The notes beneath the pieces are model-generated. The model worked only from the letters and a program-made list of their open reading frames with translations. It was not told the DNA's origin and did no database searches. DNA of 64,000 bases from contig NZ_AP024643.1 of assembly GCF_019977195.1 (NCBI RefSeq), forward strand, positions 496,001-560,000, read 5' to 3'. This document shows, piece by piece, positions 1 through 8,991 of the stretch; position 1 is the first letter of the stretch, and each line of letters begins with the position of its first letter. The translations under genes and the position numbers were made by a program. The DNA comes from Arthrobacter sp. StoSoilA2 (GTDB lineage: Bacteria; Actinomycetota; Actinomycetes; Actinomycetales; Micrococcaceae).

Positions 1-512
1 TCCCACGTCTTGCCCTGGAGCCACTGGATGGTGCGGAACTGGTAATCGCGCATGCTGATGTCGTTCAGGACCGCGTACCCGGCAATGTGGTCGGCTGCGT
101 CCGCCTCGGTGATGCGCCGGCCCTTCTTGCCGATGATCACCGCGAGCTCGGCTTCCCAGTCCACGGTGTCCGATTCCTGCGGCAACGCCAGGTCATCGTT
201 CGGGCCGATCAAGGATTCCTGGTACTTCGCGAACAGGGTGGGGTACTCGGGGATTTCCCGGCCCATTTCCTTGATGTGGTTCCGGTAGTTGTGGCCCACA
301 CAGATGATCTTCCCCGGTGCAGGCACGACGGCGGCGAGGTCGGCGCCGTCGAGCGCGTGCGTTGCGCCGTTGGCCGCCTTCGCAATGGTTTCCCATGCGG
401 GGTCGGCCAGCAACGCGCCGACGTCGGCGAAGCCGGGAATCTCGGTGAGGGTGTCGCCGTCCTGGCGGACAGCTTTGGTGCCTTCAGCGGTGCGGAGGGT
501 GAGGAGTCTCAT
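1..512 (-). CDS. Fumarylacetoacetate hydrolase family protein (partial, C-terminus outside window)
   Basis: The minus-strand reading begins at an ATG at 512-510, which shares one base with the TAA of the upstream dioxygenase gene, and runs off the left edge, so only about 170 N-terminal residues are visible. It shows the FAH-family block around DTVDWEAELAVIIG, with the E-x-E metal ligands, followed by GYAVLNDISMRD. Members cleave C-C bonds in acylpyruvates. Beside gentisate dioxygenase, the likely reaction is hydrolysis of fumarylpyruvate or maleylpyruvate to pyruvate plus fumarate or maleate in the cytosol. The translational coupling to the dioxygenase gene supports this. No maleylpyruvate isomerase is visible; it may lie beyond the edge. 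The family is clear, the exact substrate is inferred. Confidence 0.88.
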   Translation of the reverse strand, partial: MRLLTLRTAEGTKAVRQDGDTLTEIPGFADVGALLADPAWETIAKAANGATHALDGADLAAVVPAPGKIICVGHNYRNHIKEMGREIPEYPTLFAKYQESLIGPNDDLALPQESDTVDWEAELAVIIGKKGRRITEADAADHIAGYAVLNDISMRDYQFRTIQWLQGKTW

Positions 513-1651
513 TACTTGCGTCCTTCAGTGTAGCTGCGGTTGAAGTTCAGTCGTTCGAAGATGGGGGCGTCACTGAACCGGAAAAGATCAAACGAAGTTT
601 GTGAAACAGCGTCGGCCTGCAGCGACCATTCCTGCCAGGACGGGACCACGAACAGGTCACCCTTGGCCAGCTGCTTGGTCTCGCCATTCAGGACAACGGT
701 GCCGGTGCCCTCAAAGACCTGCCACACACTGGAACCAACCTCACGAAGCGGCTCGGTGGTGGCGCCGGCGCGGAGGCGGTGGAATTCGGCGCGGATGGTG
801 GGCATGACATCCCCGCCGGTGGTGGGGTTTGAGTACCGGATGGCGGCGTGGCCCTGGGAGACGGTGGCCGGGTGGCCCTCGTCCTCCAACAACAACTGCT
901 CACGGAGGGCTGCGTCGGTGTGTTCCCAGCGGTACGCGGCGATGGGGGAGTTGGTGGTGTCCTGCAGACCGGAGAGCGGACGGAGGCCTGGGTGGGCCCA
1001 GAGACGTTCAGAGCGCGAGATGTCCGGCGTGGCTTCGTCCGTGACGCGTTCGGTGCCGAACTCGAAGAACCCGGCGTCCGCGTAATGGACGAAGGGGATG
1101 TCCAGCCCATCGATCCATGCCATCGGCTGGTCGGTGTCGTTGTGGTGGCCGTGGAAGTTCCAGCCCGGGGTCAGCAGGAAGTCGCCGCGGCGCATCGCCA
1201 CAGGATCGCCATTTACGACCGTCCAGACGCCTTCACCTTCGACGACGAACCGGAAGGCGTTCTGCGAATGCCGGTGCTCCGGGGCGGTCTCGCCGCCGCC
1301 CAGGTACTGGATCGCGGCCCACAGTGTCGGCGTCGCGTACGGCGTGCCGGCCAGGCCCGGGTTGGCCAGGGCAATGGCGCGGCGTTCCCCGCCGCGGCCA
1401 ACGGGCACCAGGTCCCCGGCACGCGCAGCGAGGGGGTACAGATCATTCCAACGCCACACATGCGGGACGGCCTTCGGGGTTGGGACCATCGGCATCAGGT
1501 CACCGATCTCCGTCCACAACGGGATCAGGTTCTCCGACTCGAAGTCCTTGTACAGCTGCTCCAGCTGCGCCTGTTCCTCGGGGGTCGGCTCCGGCAGGGC
1601 GTGGCTGGCGGCCACAGATTCATGAGTCGTGTTCTCGGCGCTGATGGACAC
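512..1651 (-). CDS. Gentisate 1,2-dioxygenase
   Basis: This 379-residue bicupin protein matches gentisate dioxygenases in length and order. An N-terminal cupin carries the iron-binding segment PEHRHSQNAFRFVVEG (about residues 120-135) and the GHHNDTDQPMAWIDGLDIPF stretch typical of the family; a second, degenerate cupin lies in the C-terminal third. The enzyme opens the ring of gentisate (2,5-dihydroxybenzoate) with O2 to give maleylpyruvate, using Fe(II). It is the first gene of the minus-strand operon and overlaps the FAH gene by one base. The monooxygenase that would make gentisate and the uptake transporter lie across the IclR gene, so the locus forms one pathway. An operator-like motif lies about 80 bp upstream of its start. 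Confidence 0.92.
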   Translation of the reverse strand: MSISAENTTHESVAASHALPEPTPEEQAQLEQLYKDFESENLIPLWTEIGDLMPMVPTPKAVPHVWRWNDLYPLAARAGDLVPVGRGGERRAIALANPGLAGTPYATPTLWAAIQYLGGGETAPEHRHSQNAFRFVVEGEGVWTVVNGDPVAMRRGDFLLTPGWNFHGHHNDTDQPMAWIDGLDIPFVHYADAGFFEFGTERVTDEATPDISRSERLWAHPGLRPLSGLQDTTNSPIAAYRWEHTDAALREQLLLEDEGHPATVSQGHAAIRYSNPTTGGDVMPTIRAEFHRLRAGATTEPLREVGSSVWQVFEGTGTVVLNGETKQLAKGDLFVVPSWQEWSLQADAVSQTSFDLFRFSDAPIFERLNFNRSYTEGRK

Positions 1652-1726
1652 GTAGGCCTCCTCGATAGGGTCGAACAGTTTTGGCGTAGTTCGACCCTAC
1701 GGATTACCGCCAGTGATCCCGAGGAT

Positions 1727-1742
1727 ATTCTGTTCTGCAGAA
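1727..1742. promoter_or_regulatory. Putative IclR operator upstream of the gentisate dioxygenase operon
   Basis: ATTCTGTTCTGCAGAA is seen here and contains the palindrome TTCTGCAGAA. The same 16-bp word occurs on the opposite strand at 2561-2576 with one difference. It lies between the end of the IclR gene and the dioxygenase start. Binding by the IclR protein is inferred from this paired placement. Confidence 0.5.
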
Positions 1743-1746
1743 TTCG

Positions 1747-2568
1747 TTATCCTGGTTCTGCCGGGTTGGCTGCGATGTCGATCTCCAGCTGTCGGCAGGT
1801 TTCCCGCAGGGCGGCGACCAAACCGGCGTCGAACACTTTGCGGAACCGGGTGGCAGGCGTGGCGACGGTTAGTGCCCCGACTACCTGCCCGCGCCGGTTG
1901 TGGAGTGCCATGCCGAGGGCGCTGACTCCTTCCTCCGTGCCCTCGAAATTGGCCGCGAAACCGTTGTTCCGGATGCTGTCCAGTTCGCGGATAAAGGCGG
2001 CATACTCTGCGTCCGGGATGGTGTCGCCGCCTATTTCGGCATTCTGGCTGCGGAAGAGTTGTTCGATCATCGGGGGTTCCAGTTCGGCGAGCATCGCTTT
2101 CCCGCCGGAGGTCTTGTCCGCCGGCATGACCGTCCCCTGACGGTCTCCGATACGCAGGACGTTGCTGCCCTCCACCGTTGCGAGGAAGCGGACCTTGGTG
2201 CCAACACGGACCATCAGGTTGACCGTCTCATCGAGCCGTGCGGACAGCAGTTCCATATGGGGCAGGGCCAAATCCCTCAGCAGCCTGGTCCAGCTGAGGC
2301 CGGCGGGGCCGACGCCCATGGCTGGTCCCGGGACATAGCGCCGGTTCTCGTCCTGCACCGCGAAGCCCCGGTAAACGAGCATTGCAAGGAGCCGGTGGGC
2401 AGTTGAGGGAGCCACCCCGAGCTCTGCTGCTGCGTCCTTGAGGCGGAGCGCGCCGCCGTCGCGGAGAAGCTGGAGGAGTTGCAGGGCGTTGTCTACCGCC
2501 TCAATGGAATACGTGGGCCGCTTCTGCACGGGCTTCCGGCTGGACTGGGTGGGGGGCTTGTTCTGCAC
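1747..2568 (-). CDS. IclR family transcriptional regulator
   Basis: The 273-residue protein has the standard IclR layout: a winged helix-turn-helix near residues 20-85 (AVDNALQLLQLL, LKDAAAELGVAPSTAHRLL), then a C-terminal effector-binding domain with TSGGKAMLA and GVSALGMAL blocks. It starts at a GTG that overlaps an operator-like sequence, so it probably represses itself. It sits between the gentisate operon and the plus-strand MFS/monooxygenase operon and likely controls both in response to 3-hydroxybenzoate or gentisate. The ligand is inferred from neighbours. Confidence 0.9.
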   Translation of the reverse strand: MQNKPPTQSSRKPVQKRPTYSIEAVDNALQLLQLLRDGGALRLKDAAAELGVAPSTAHRLLAMLVYRGFAVQDENRRYVPGPAMGVGPAGLSWTRLLRDLALPHMELLSARLDETVNLMVRVGTKVRFLATVEGSNVLRIGDRQGTVMPADKTSGGKAMLAELEPPMIEQLFRSQNAEIGGDTIPDAEYAAFIRELDSIRNNGFAANFEGTEEGVSALGMALHNRRGQVVGALTVATPATRFRKVFDAGLVAALRETCRQLEIDIAANPAEPG

Positions 2569-2576
2569 AACAGAAT
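2561..2576. promoter_or_regulatory. Putative IclR operator before the MFS/monooxygenase operon
   Basis: Read on the minus strand, this is TTCTGTTGTGCAGAAC, one base different from the motif at 1727-1742 when aligned. It covers the start codon of the IclR gene and lies about 40 bp before the transporter ATG. Such a position fits repression in both directions. Confidence 0.5.
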
Positions 2577-2616
2577 TCTATGGTGCTTCGGTTGCTGTTC
2601 ACCTGACAGTGGTGGG

Positions 2617-3900
2617 ATGAATCACACACTTCCCGCTGCAGCGTCGCAACGGCCTACTGCCGACCTTGGCCGCATGGCCCCGCGCTTCTCCAGAGGCCCG
2701 GCACTCGCCGTGCTGGTCTGCTGGCTGCTGGTGGTCTTCGACGGCTACGACCTCATCGTCTACGGCACCGTGCAGTCCTCCCTGATTTCCGAAACCGGCT
2801 GGGGCCTCACCAAGGCAACAGCAGGGACCATCGGTTCCATGGCGTTCCTTGGCATGATGATCGGCGCCATCTTCGCGGGCCGCATGGCCGATTCGTGGGG
2901 CAGGCGCAAGACCATCCTCGGCTGTGCGATCGCCTTCTCGGTGTTCACCGTCCTCTGCGCCTTGGCACCCAACGCGGCTGTCTTCGGAACATTGCGACTC
3001 CTCGCCGGCATCGGTCTCGGCGGGCTGGTCCCGTCCGCCAACGCGTTGGTGGCTGAACTGGTCCCGGCCAAATGGCGCTCCACCATTGCCACACTGATGA
3101 TGTCCGGCGTCCCGATCGGTGGATCCATCGCTGCGTTGGTGGGCATTCCCATGATTCCTGCCTTCGGGTGGCAGTCCATGTTCCTCGTGGCTGTGGTGGC
3201 CTTGGTGATCGTGGTGCCGCTCGGGCTGAGGTACCTTCCGGAGACGCTCGTATCCACCGGAACTGGCAGCAAGGACTCTCAAGAGCCCGCCGGCTTCGGC
3301 TCCCTGCTCCGCGCACCCTATCTGGGTGTCAGCATGCTCTTCGCCTTGGCTACCATCGCCACGTTGTTCGCCTGGTACGGGTTGGGTACGTGGTTGCCCA
3401 ACCTCATGCAGTTGGCTGGCTACAACCTGGGGTCGGCGCTGACCTTCGCCCTAGCGCTGAACCTCGGCGCAGTCGCCGGCTCGGTCATCACCGCCTGGGC
3501 GGGCACACGCTTCGGTCCAATTCCGACGGCGATAGCGGCAGCCGCAGTAGCCGCCGTCGGGCTTTCGGTACTACTGGCCGGCCCGCCGGTCACGGTGGTG
3601 TACCTCGCTTTGGTGCTTGCCGGCGTCGGAACCCATGGCACGCAGTGCCTCATTATCGCTGCGGTGGCGAGCCACTATCCGGACCACTTGCGGGGGACAG
3701 CACTTGGCTGGGCCCTCGGCACCGGGCGCATTGGCGCAGTCGTTGCGCCGCAGGTGGGTGGCCTCCTGTTGGCCGCCGGTCTTGGCGTCAACTCCAACTT
3801 CCTCGCGTTCGCCGGTGCCGCCGCCATTGCAGCGGTCCTGTTGGCCGCCGTCAGATTCACCATCAAAACCAAAATCTCCCAAGGAGCAAGCAATGTCTGA
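2617..3900 (+). CDS. MFS transporter, aromatic acid:H+ symporter type
   Basis: The 427-residue protein has 12 predicted membrane segments and the aromatic acid/H+ symporter signature: a charged DGYD motif in the first helix (VVFDGYDLIVYG), then GRMADSWGRRKT in the first cytoplasmic loop. The longer open frame was shortened to the ATG at 2617, because the transporter homology begins with the hydrophobic segment after MNHTLPAAASQ. Its stop overlaps the monooxygenase start by 8 bp, so the two are translationally coupled. The likely substrate is 3-hydroxybenzoate or gentisate (inference from operon partner). Confidence 0.88.
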   Translation: MNHTLPAAASQRPTADLGRMAPRFSRGPALAVLVCWLLVVFDGYDLIVYGTVQSSLISETGWGLTKATAGTIGSMAFLGMMIGAIFAGRMADSWGRRKTILGCAIAFSVFTVLCALAPNAAVFGTLRLLAGIGLGGLVPSANALVAELVPAKWRSTIATLMMSGVPIGGSIAALVGIPMIPAFGWQSMFLVAVVALVIVVPLGLRYLPETLVSTGTGSKDSQEPAGFGSLLRAPYLGVSMLFALATIATLFAWYGLGTWLPNLMQLAGYNLGSALTFALALNLGAVAGSVITAWAGTRFGPIPTAIAAAAVAAVGLSVLLAGPPVTVVYLALVLAGVGTHGTQCLIIAAVASHYPDHLRGTALGWALGTGRIGAVVAPQVGGLLLAAGLGVNSNFLAFAGAAAIAAVLLAAVRFTIKTKISQGASNV

Positions 3901-5149
3901 ATACACCACGTCCACCGATGTCCTGGTTGTGGGAGGGGGTATGGCCGGGCTGGCCGGAGCACTGGCCCTGCGTGAAAACGGTGCCAACGTCACGCTCGTG
4001 GAACGGGCGCCGGAGTTCGGTGAGGTAGGCGCGGGCTTGCAGATGGCCCCCAATGCCTCCCGCGTCCTGAAACGCTGGGGTTTGCTGGAGAAGGCGCTGG
4101 AGATCGGAGTCCAGCCCAAGCACCTGGTGTTCCGCGACGCAGTCACGGGCGAGGAACTAACGCGCCAGAGCCTGAGGGGCGGGTTTGAGGAGCGCTACGG
4201 CGCCCCATACGTGGTGATCCACCGAAGCGACCTTCACCGCGTGCTCCTCGAAGGATGTGAAGCGGCGGGCGTGAAGCTGGTCAACGATGTCATGGTGGAC
4301 AGCGTTGAAACCGTAAACGGACGCGGTGTTGTCCACACCGCGGCTGGTGTGGACTATGAAGCAGACGTGGTGATCGGGGCCGATGGGCTCAAGTCAACGC
4401 TGCGGCCGCTCGTAGCAGCAGACCAGCCCGTTTCCTCCGCCTACGTTGCCTACCGCGGCACGGTGCCCATCACCGCGGAAACCCCCGCCACGGACCTGGA
4501 GGACGTGGTTGTCTACCTCGGCCCGGACTGCCACCTGGTGCAGTACCCCCTGCGCAAGGGCGAACTGCTCAATACCGTGGCCGTCTTCAAGTCGCCGTCG
4601 TTTGAGCGCGGTGAAGAACAGTACGGGGGAGTGGACGAACTCCAGGCCGCCTACAAGGACTGCGTCCCCGCCGTGCAAGCAGCGCTCGCCAACCTCGGCA
4701 CGGGCATCCGCTGGCCCATGTACGATCGCGAACCGATAGAAAACTGGGTTGCCGGACGCATGGTCCTGATGGGCGACGCAGCGCACCCCATGCTCCAGTA
4801 CCTCGCCCAGGGCGCCTGCCAAGCCCTCGAAGATGCGGCGGTGCTGCAGGACGTCAGCAACGGTACGGTCTTCACCGCCGACGGCGTCAACCCGGATGCG
4901 TGGGACGAGGCCATTCGCTCCTTCAACTCGGTCCGGGCCGCCCGAACCGCCCGGGTCCAGCGCACGGCACGGATCTGGGGAGAATCCTGGCACGTGTCCG
5001 GAGTGGCCCGCGTACTGCGGAACCTGCTGTTCAAGAGCCGCAAGGACAACGACTTCCAGTACAACGACTGGCTGTACGCAGGCAACGTCGACGGTAGCCC
5101 CGCCCTGGTCCCGGCGCCTTCCAGCCAGACGGACCGGATTCCCGCCTGA
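3893..5149 (+). CDS. FAD-dependent monooxygenase, 3-hydroxybenzoate 6-hydroxylase-like
   Basis: The 418-residue flavoprotein hydroxylase has the three class A marks: the dinucleotide-binding GGGMAGLAGALAL near the N-terminus, a central IGADGLKS (DG motif), and VLMGDAAHPMLQYLAQGA (GD motif). Its length and sequence fit 3-hydroxybenzoate 6-hydroxylases, which use NADH and O2 to convert 3-hydroxybenzoate to gentisate. Gentisate dioxygenase in the same locus makes this the best call. Salicylate 5-hydroxylation is less likely, since that activity comes from multicomponent enzymes. The stop codon lies inside a 20-bp tandem duplication. Confidence 0.82.
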   Translation: MSEYTTSTDVLVVGGGMAGLAGALALRENGANVTLVERAPEFGEVGAGLQMAPNASRVLKRWGLLEKALEIGVQPKHLVFRDAVTGEELTRQSLRGGFEERYGAPYVVIHRSDLHRVLLEGCEAAGVKLVNDVMVDSVETVNGRGVVHTAAGVDYEADVVIGADGLKSTLRPLVAADQPVSSAYVAYRGTVPITAETPATDLEDVVVYLGPDCHLVQYPLRKGELLNTVAVFKSPSFERGEEQYGGVDELQAAYKDCVPAVQAALANLGTGIRWPMYDREPIENWVAGRMVLMGDAAHPMLQYLAQGACQALEDAAVLQDVSNGTVFTADGVNPDAWDEAIRSFNSVRAARTARVQRTARIWGESWHVSGVARVLRNLLFKSRKDNDFQYNDWLYAGNVDGSPALVPAPSSQTDRIPA

Positions 5150-5173
5150 AATGCCGGATTCCCGCCTGAAATG
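5134..5173. repeat. 20-bp perfect tandem duplication over a stop codon
   Basis: CCGGATTCCCGCCTGAAATG is present twice with no spacer. The first copy contains the TGA of the monooxygenase gene; the second is directly downstream, before the pyrE promoter region. Confidence 0.95.
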
Positions 5174-5205
5174 CCGGGCCCGGTGCCTTACGTAGAATAG
5201 AAGCC

Positions 5206-5790
5206 ATGACTTCCACCAGTACCCCCGCTGCAGACACTGCAACTGCCCGTGCCCGCCTTCTTGAACTCATCAAAGAATTGGCGGTGGTCCGCGGAAAAGT
5301 GATCCTCTCCAGCGGCAAGGAAGCTGACTACTACATCGACCTCCGCCGCATCACCCTGCACCACGAGGCCTCCAAGCTGGTGGGCCAGGTCATGTTGGCG
5401 ATGATCGACGACGCCGGGATCCCGGTTGAGTGCGCTGGCGGACTCACCATGGGTGCCGACCCCGTAGGTACCGCTGTCATGCACGCCGCTGCAGACGCCG
5501 GCCGTGCCGTGGACGCTTTCGTTGTCCGCAAGGCCCAGAAGTCGTATGGCATGGGTCGCCAGGTGGAAGGTCCCTCGGTTGAGGGCCGCAACGTGGTTGT
5601 CCTCGAGGACACGTCCACCACCGGCGGCTCCGCACTGACCGCCGTCGAGGGCGTCCGTAAGGCCGGCGGCAATGTGGTTGCCGTCGCCGTCATCGTGGAC
5701 CGTGACACCGGCGCCAAAGAGAAGATCGAAGCCGAAACCGGCGTGCCTTACCTCTTTGCCTTCGGCAAGGACGAACTGGGCCTCAACTAG
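5206..5790 (+). CDS. pyrE: Orotate phosphoribosyltransferase
   Basis: The 194-residue protein carries the type I PRTase PRPP-binding loop VVVLEDTSTTGGSAL (about residues 127-141) and the orotate PRTase block SSGKEADYYIDLRR near residue 40. It transfers the phosphoribosyl group from PRPP to orotate, giving OMP in pyrimidine synthesis. Length matches short bacterial PyrE. It is a monocistronic housekeeping gene: a likely promoter (TAGAAT about 15 bp upstream of the ATG) precedes it and a strong hairpin follows. It is unrelated to the aromatic locus on its left. Confidence 0.95.
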   Translation: MTSTSTPAADTATARARLLELIKELAVVRGKVILSSGKEADYYIDLRRITLHHEASKLVGQVMLAMIDDAGIPVECAGGLTMGADPVGTAVMHAAADAGRAVDAFVVRKAQKSYGMGRQVEGPSVEGRNVVVLEDTSTTGGSALTAVEGVRKAGGNVVAVAVIVDRDTGAKEKIEAETGVPYLFAFGKDELGLN

Positions 5791-5809
5791 GGAGTTTGTG
5801 TACGGGGGA

Positions 5810-5836
5810 TGCCCCTAAAAGCGTATTTTAGGGGCA
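5810..5836. terminator. Terminator hairpin after pyrE
   Basis: TGCCCCTAAAA, a 5-base loop, and TTTTAGGGGCA form a perfect 11-bp stem 20 bp after the pyrE stop. The A/T-rich top of the stem and lack of a long U tract are usual for actinobacterial terminators. Confidence 0.75.
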
Positions 5837-5895
5837 ACAACCGTGCACGAACTACGGGGCTGTAAGGCAGTGCCCGCGAAGCCTATGCTAGCTGC

Positions 5896-7032
5896 GTGGA
5901 CGTTCAAGTAGGGAAGCTCCAGGCTCCGCCGGAGGTGAACGAAAACCTCCCGGGCCGGGGCCCTGCCATGCCCGGATCCGGGCCAGAAGACGCTGCCGAT
6001 CCCGCTGCCTGGGCCCGGATCCTGCCCCACGTTTCCCGGATAAAGCGAACATCGCGCCGTAACTTCCTCATCACTGCAGGGGTTTCGCTGGCGTTGGCGG
6101 GAGACATGCTGTTTACCCGTCGCGTGCAGGCCGAGCGGCGGGCCACAAAGATCCTCCGCGTCCCGGATTCCTACTCGGATCTCTACTTTCCCAAGGCCAG
6201 TTGGATCCTTTTTCCCGGATACAAAACCAGCTGGGAAGAGGCACAGTGGATCCTGAACTCACTGCGCCCTGCCCTTCACCAGCGCGGCCGCCTTGCCGCC
6301 GTCGGGTATTCCAACCTTGGCCTGGACGTTGATGAGATCGTCCGCGAACTCATTCTCCACGTGCGCGAGCTGGGGCTGGAGAAGCTGTATTTCTATGGCC
6401 ACAGCTTCGGTGGGATGCTCGCCACGCAAGTTGCCGCCCGTCTGCTGGAGCTGCATGGTGTCCAGACCCAGCTGATAGTCCTCGATTCCAGTCCCTTCAG
6501 CCGCGCTGACGTGCTGGATAAGAGCTGGTTCGACGGCGTGGTGTTCCTTTATGAGAATGGCTTCCGCATCCCTTCAGTCCTGCGCGGCGGCTATGAACTG
6601 GGGGAGCGGGTGGCGCACAAGGACGAACGCACCTGGCGGCAGATCCTGGACCAAAGCCTGGAGCAGCTTTCGCCGATCGCCCCGTCCAGCGTGCTGATCC
6701 AGACGGAGTCCGCGTATATCTACCACTTCGATGGCTTGCGTTTAGCCGGCAAAATCGGCCCGGCCAAAATGGCATTCCTCGGCAACGCCAAGGACAACAC
6801 GGTCAATTACGAGTCCGCGCGGGCGGGGTGGAGCAAGGTCTTCGCGGCGAACATGAAGCTCCCGGTGCTCAGCACGGAGGGGGCCCGGCCAGCGCACGCC
6901 AGCCCTCAATGGAGCGCCGACGTTTACCGGCCCCTGTTGGAGCGTGTCCAGAATGAGCTGGAGCCGCTGCCGCCTGCACCTGACGAGCCGTCGTACCAGG
7001 AGCCCAACGGACGGGTTATCCGGCCGGTCTAG
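5896..7032 (+). CDS. Alpha/beta hydrolase with internal Tat-like signal
   Basis: The 378-residue protein from GTG 5896 (an ATG at 5968 is an alternative) contains GHSFGGMLA, the nucleophile elbow of alpha/beta hydrolases, and a plausible acid Asp and late His. Around residues 53-57 it has the twin-arginine motif SRRNFLITAG, followed by a short hydrophobic run and RVQA, a possible cleavage site. The region before the twin arginine is unusually long (about 50 residues) for a Tat signal, so the start may be further downstream or the segment may be an anchor. Substrate unknown. Confidence 0.65.
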   Translation: MDVQVGKLQAPPEVNENLPGRGPAMPGSGPEDAADPAAWARILPHVSRIKRTSRRNFLITAGVSLALAGDMLFTRRVQAERRATKILRVPDSYSDLYFPKASWILFPGYKTSWEEAQWILNSLRPALHQRGRLAAVGYSNLGLDVDEIVRELILHVRELGLEKLYFYGHSFGGMLATQVAARLLELHGVQTQLIVLDSSPFSRADVLDKSWFDGVVFLYENGFRIPSVLRGGYELGERVAHKDERTWRQILDQSLEQLSPIAPSSVLIQTESAYIYHFDGLRLAGKIGPAKMAFLGNAKDNTVNYESARAGWSKVFAANMKLPVLSTEGARPAHASPQWSADVYRPLLERVQNELEPLPPAPDEPSYQEPNGRVIRPV

Positions 7033-7062
7033 GTTTTTGCTCGGAATTTTCCTGCTGGCCTC

Positions 7063-7094
7063 CGGCTCTCATTCAACCCGGCTCTCATTCAACC
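7063..7094. repeat. 16-bp perfect tandem duplication over a stop codon
   Basis: CGGCTCTCATTCAACC occurs twice in direct succession. The second copy contains the stop codon of the minus-strand phosphatase gene and the first copy supplies a duplicate downstream stop. Confidence 0.93.
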
Positions 7095-7841
7095 CCGCAG
7101 CGCTTCAACCTCGACGGCAGTGAGGCCCGCCTCGCGCAGGAAGCCGCGGGCGTCCCCGAACTCCCGTGCGAAGCCGACCAGGAAATGCCGGATTGCCGCC
7201 TCCGGGCTCTGCAGGATCATGAGGTCAGGGCTGAAATATTGCGCGGGTGTGGAGGGGACGTGGAGCCGCCACGTCTCGGCCATGACCTGCAGCAGGTTGG
7301 GAAGGTTGCGCGTGGTGGCCGTGTAATCCTTCACCACAGCCTCGTCCGATTCGCCCGCGGCCATGAGCGCGATCGCCGACACCACTCCGGTCCGGTCCTT
7401 GCCCAGCGAACAATGAACCAGCGTGCGCTTGCCTTCCGCGACAGGACGCAGGGCATCGGCAACCCACTCCGGCCGGACGCGGATCCAGCCCAGATACAGA
7501 TTCCCCAGATCCTCGGGAGTCTCCACTGCCTGCAGAGATCCCGCCACGGCGTTCGGGTCCAGCGGATTATGGATGAGCTCGACTTTCAGGACAGTTTCCT
7601 TGCGGCGACCGTCGTCAGTCCACCCGCCACCGCCGTCGGGCTTGGTCGCGTTCGAAGGAGAGGATCCGTTCGGAACCAACCACGGAACCAAGGAACGCTC
7701 AAGCTCGCTGCGCAGGTCCATGATGGCCTGGATGCCGTGCTCCGCCAGGAACCCCGATGTCGCGGCAGCATCCAGGCCAAACGGCTGGCTCCCCCTCAGT
7801 ATCCGGCCACCGGCCAGAGGACGGAGGTTGAGCACAGCCAT
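7089..7841 (-). CDS. Tyrosine/serine protein phosphatase (Y_phosphatase3 family)
   Basis: The 250-residue protein contains the Cys-x5-Arg phosphatase signature as HCSLGKDRTG (about residue 143) and the N-terminal FRGSQP-like segment ILRGSQPFGLD with the MDLRSELE block, both typical of the bacterial tyrosine phosphatases related to mycobacterial PtpB. It probably removes phosphate from phosphotyrosine, phosphoserine or phosphoinositide substrates through a cysteinyl-phosphate. It lies 18 bp after the HAD phosphatase gene on the same strand, so the two are likely co-transcribed. Confidence 0.85.
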   Translation of the reverse strand: MAVLNLRPLAGGRILRGSQPFGLDAAATSGFLAEHGIQAIMDLRSELERSLVPWLVPNGSSPSNATKPDGGGGWTDDGRRKETVLKVELIHNPLDPNAVAGSLQAVETPEDLGNLYLGWIRVRPEWVADALRPVAEGKRTLVHCSLGKDRTGVVSAIALMAAGESDEAVVKDYTATTRNLPNLLQVMAETWRLHVPSTPAQYFSPDLMILQSPEAAIRHFLVGFAREFGDARGFLREAGLTAVEVEALRG

Positions 7842-7859
7842 GACGGGACTCCTTTGGCT

Positions 7860-8690
<831 letters not shown>

Positions 8691-8991
8691 ATTTGCCTCC
8701 GGCTGGGGTTGGTCATGCACTGCCTCCCAGTCTTTCATTATTCGAGCAGCTAAACATCCCAGGCATTCCTCTATGTGGGTAGTTCTACCCATGGGGAAAA
8801 CCGCCGTGACTCGCCTGCTACTCGACGGACTGAACTACGCTTGTTCCGGTACAGGCGTGCCACCACCGTGGGTCGGGGGATCGACATGGTGGATTTTTTG
8901 TGTCGCCGCACGTCAGCAGGTCCCCAGCATTGGATCGACAACCGGATATCCCCGGATACGCCGGTACTCAACACGTTTGAAAGGGCCTGTC
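8691..8991. other. Intergenic region between divergent genes
   Basis: About 300 bp without a supportable gene. It must hold the promoters of the HAD phosphatase (minus) and the repeat-rich membrane protein (plus). The only structure seen is a short stem at 8776-8791 (TGGGTAG, TT, CTACCCA). Confidence 0.6.

Noticed and set aside
848..2140. Long plus-strand open frame (430 codons) across the gentisate dioxygenase and IclR genes
   Set aside because: It is antisense to two well-supported genes, and its translation has no recognisable domain; long shadow frames are usual in high-G+C DNA.
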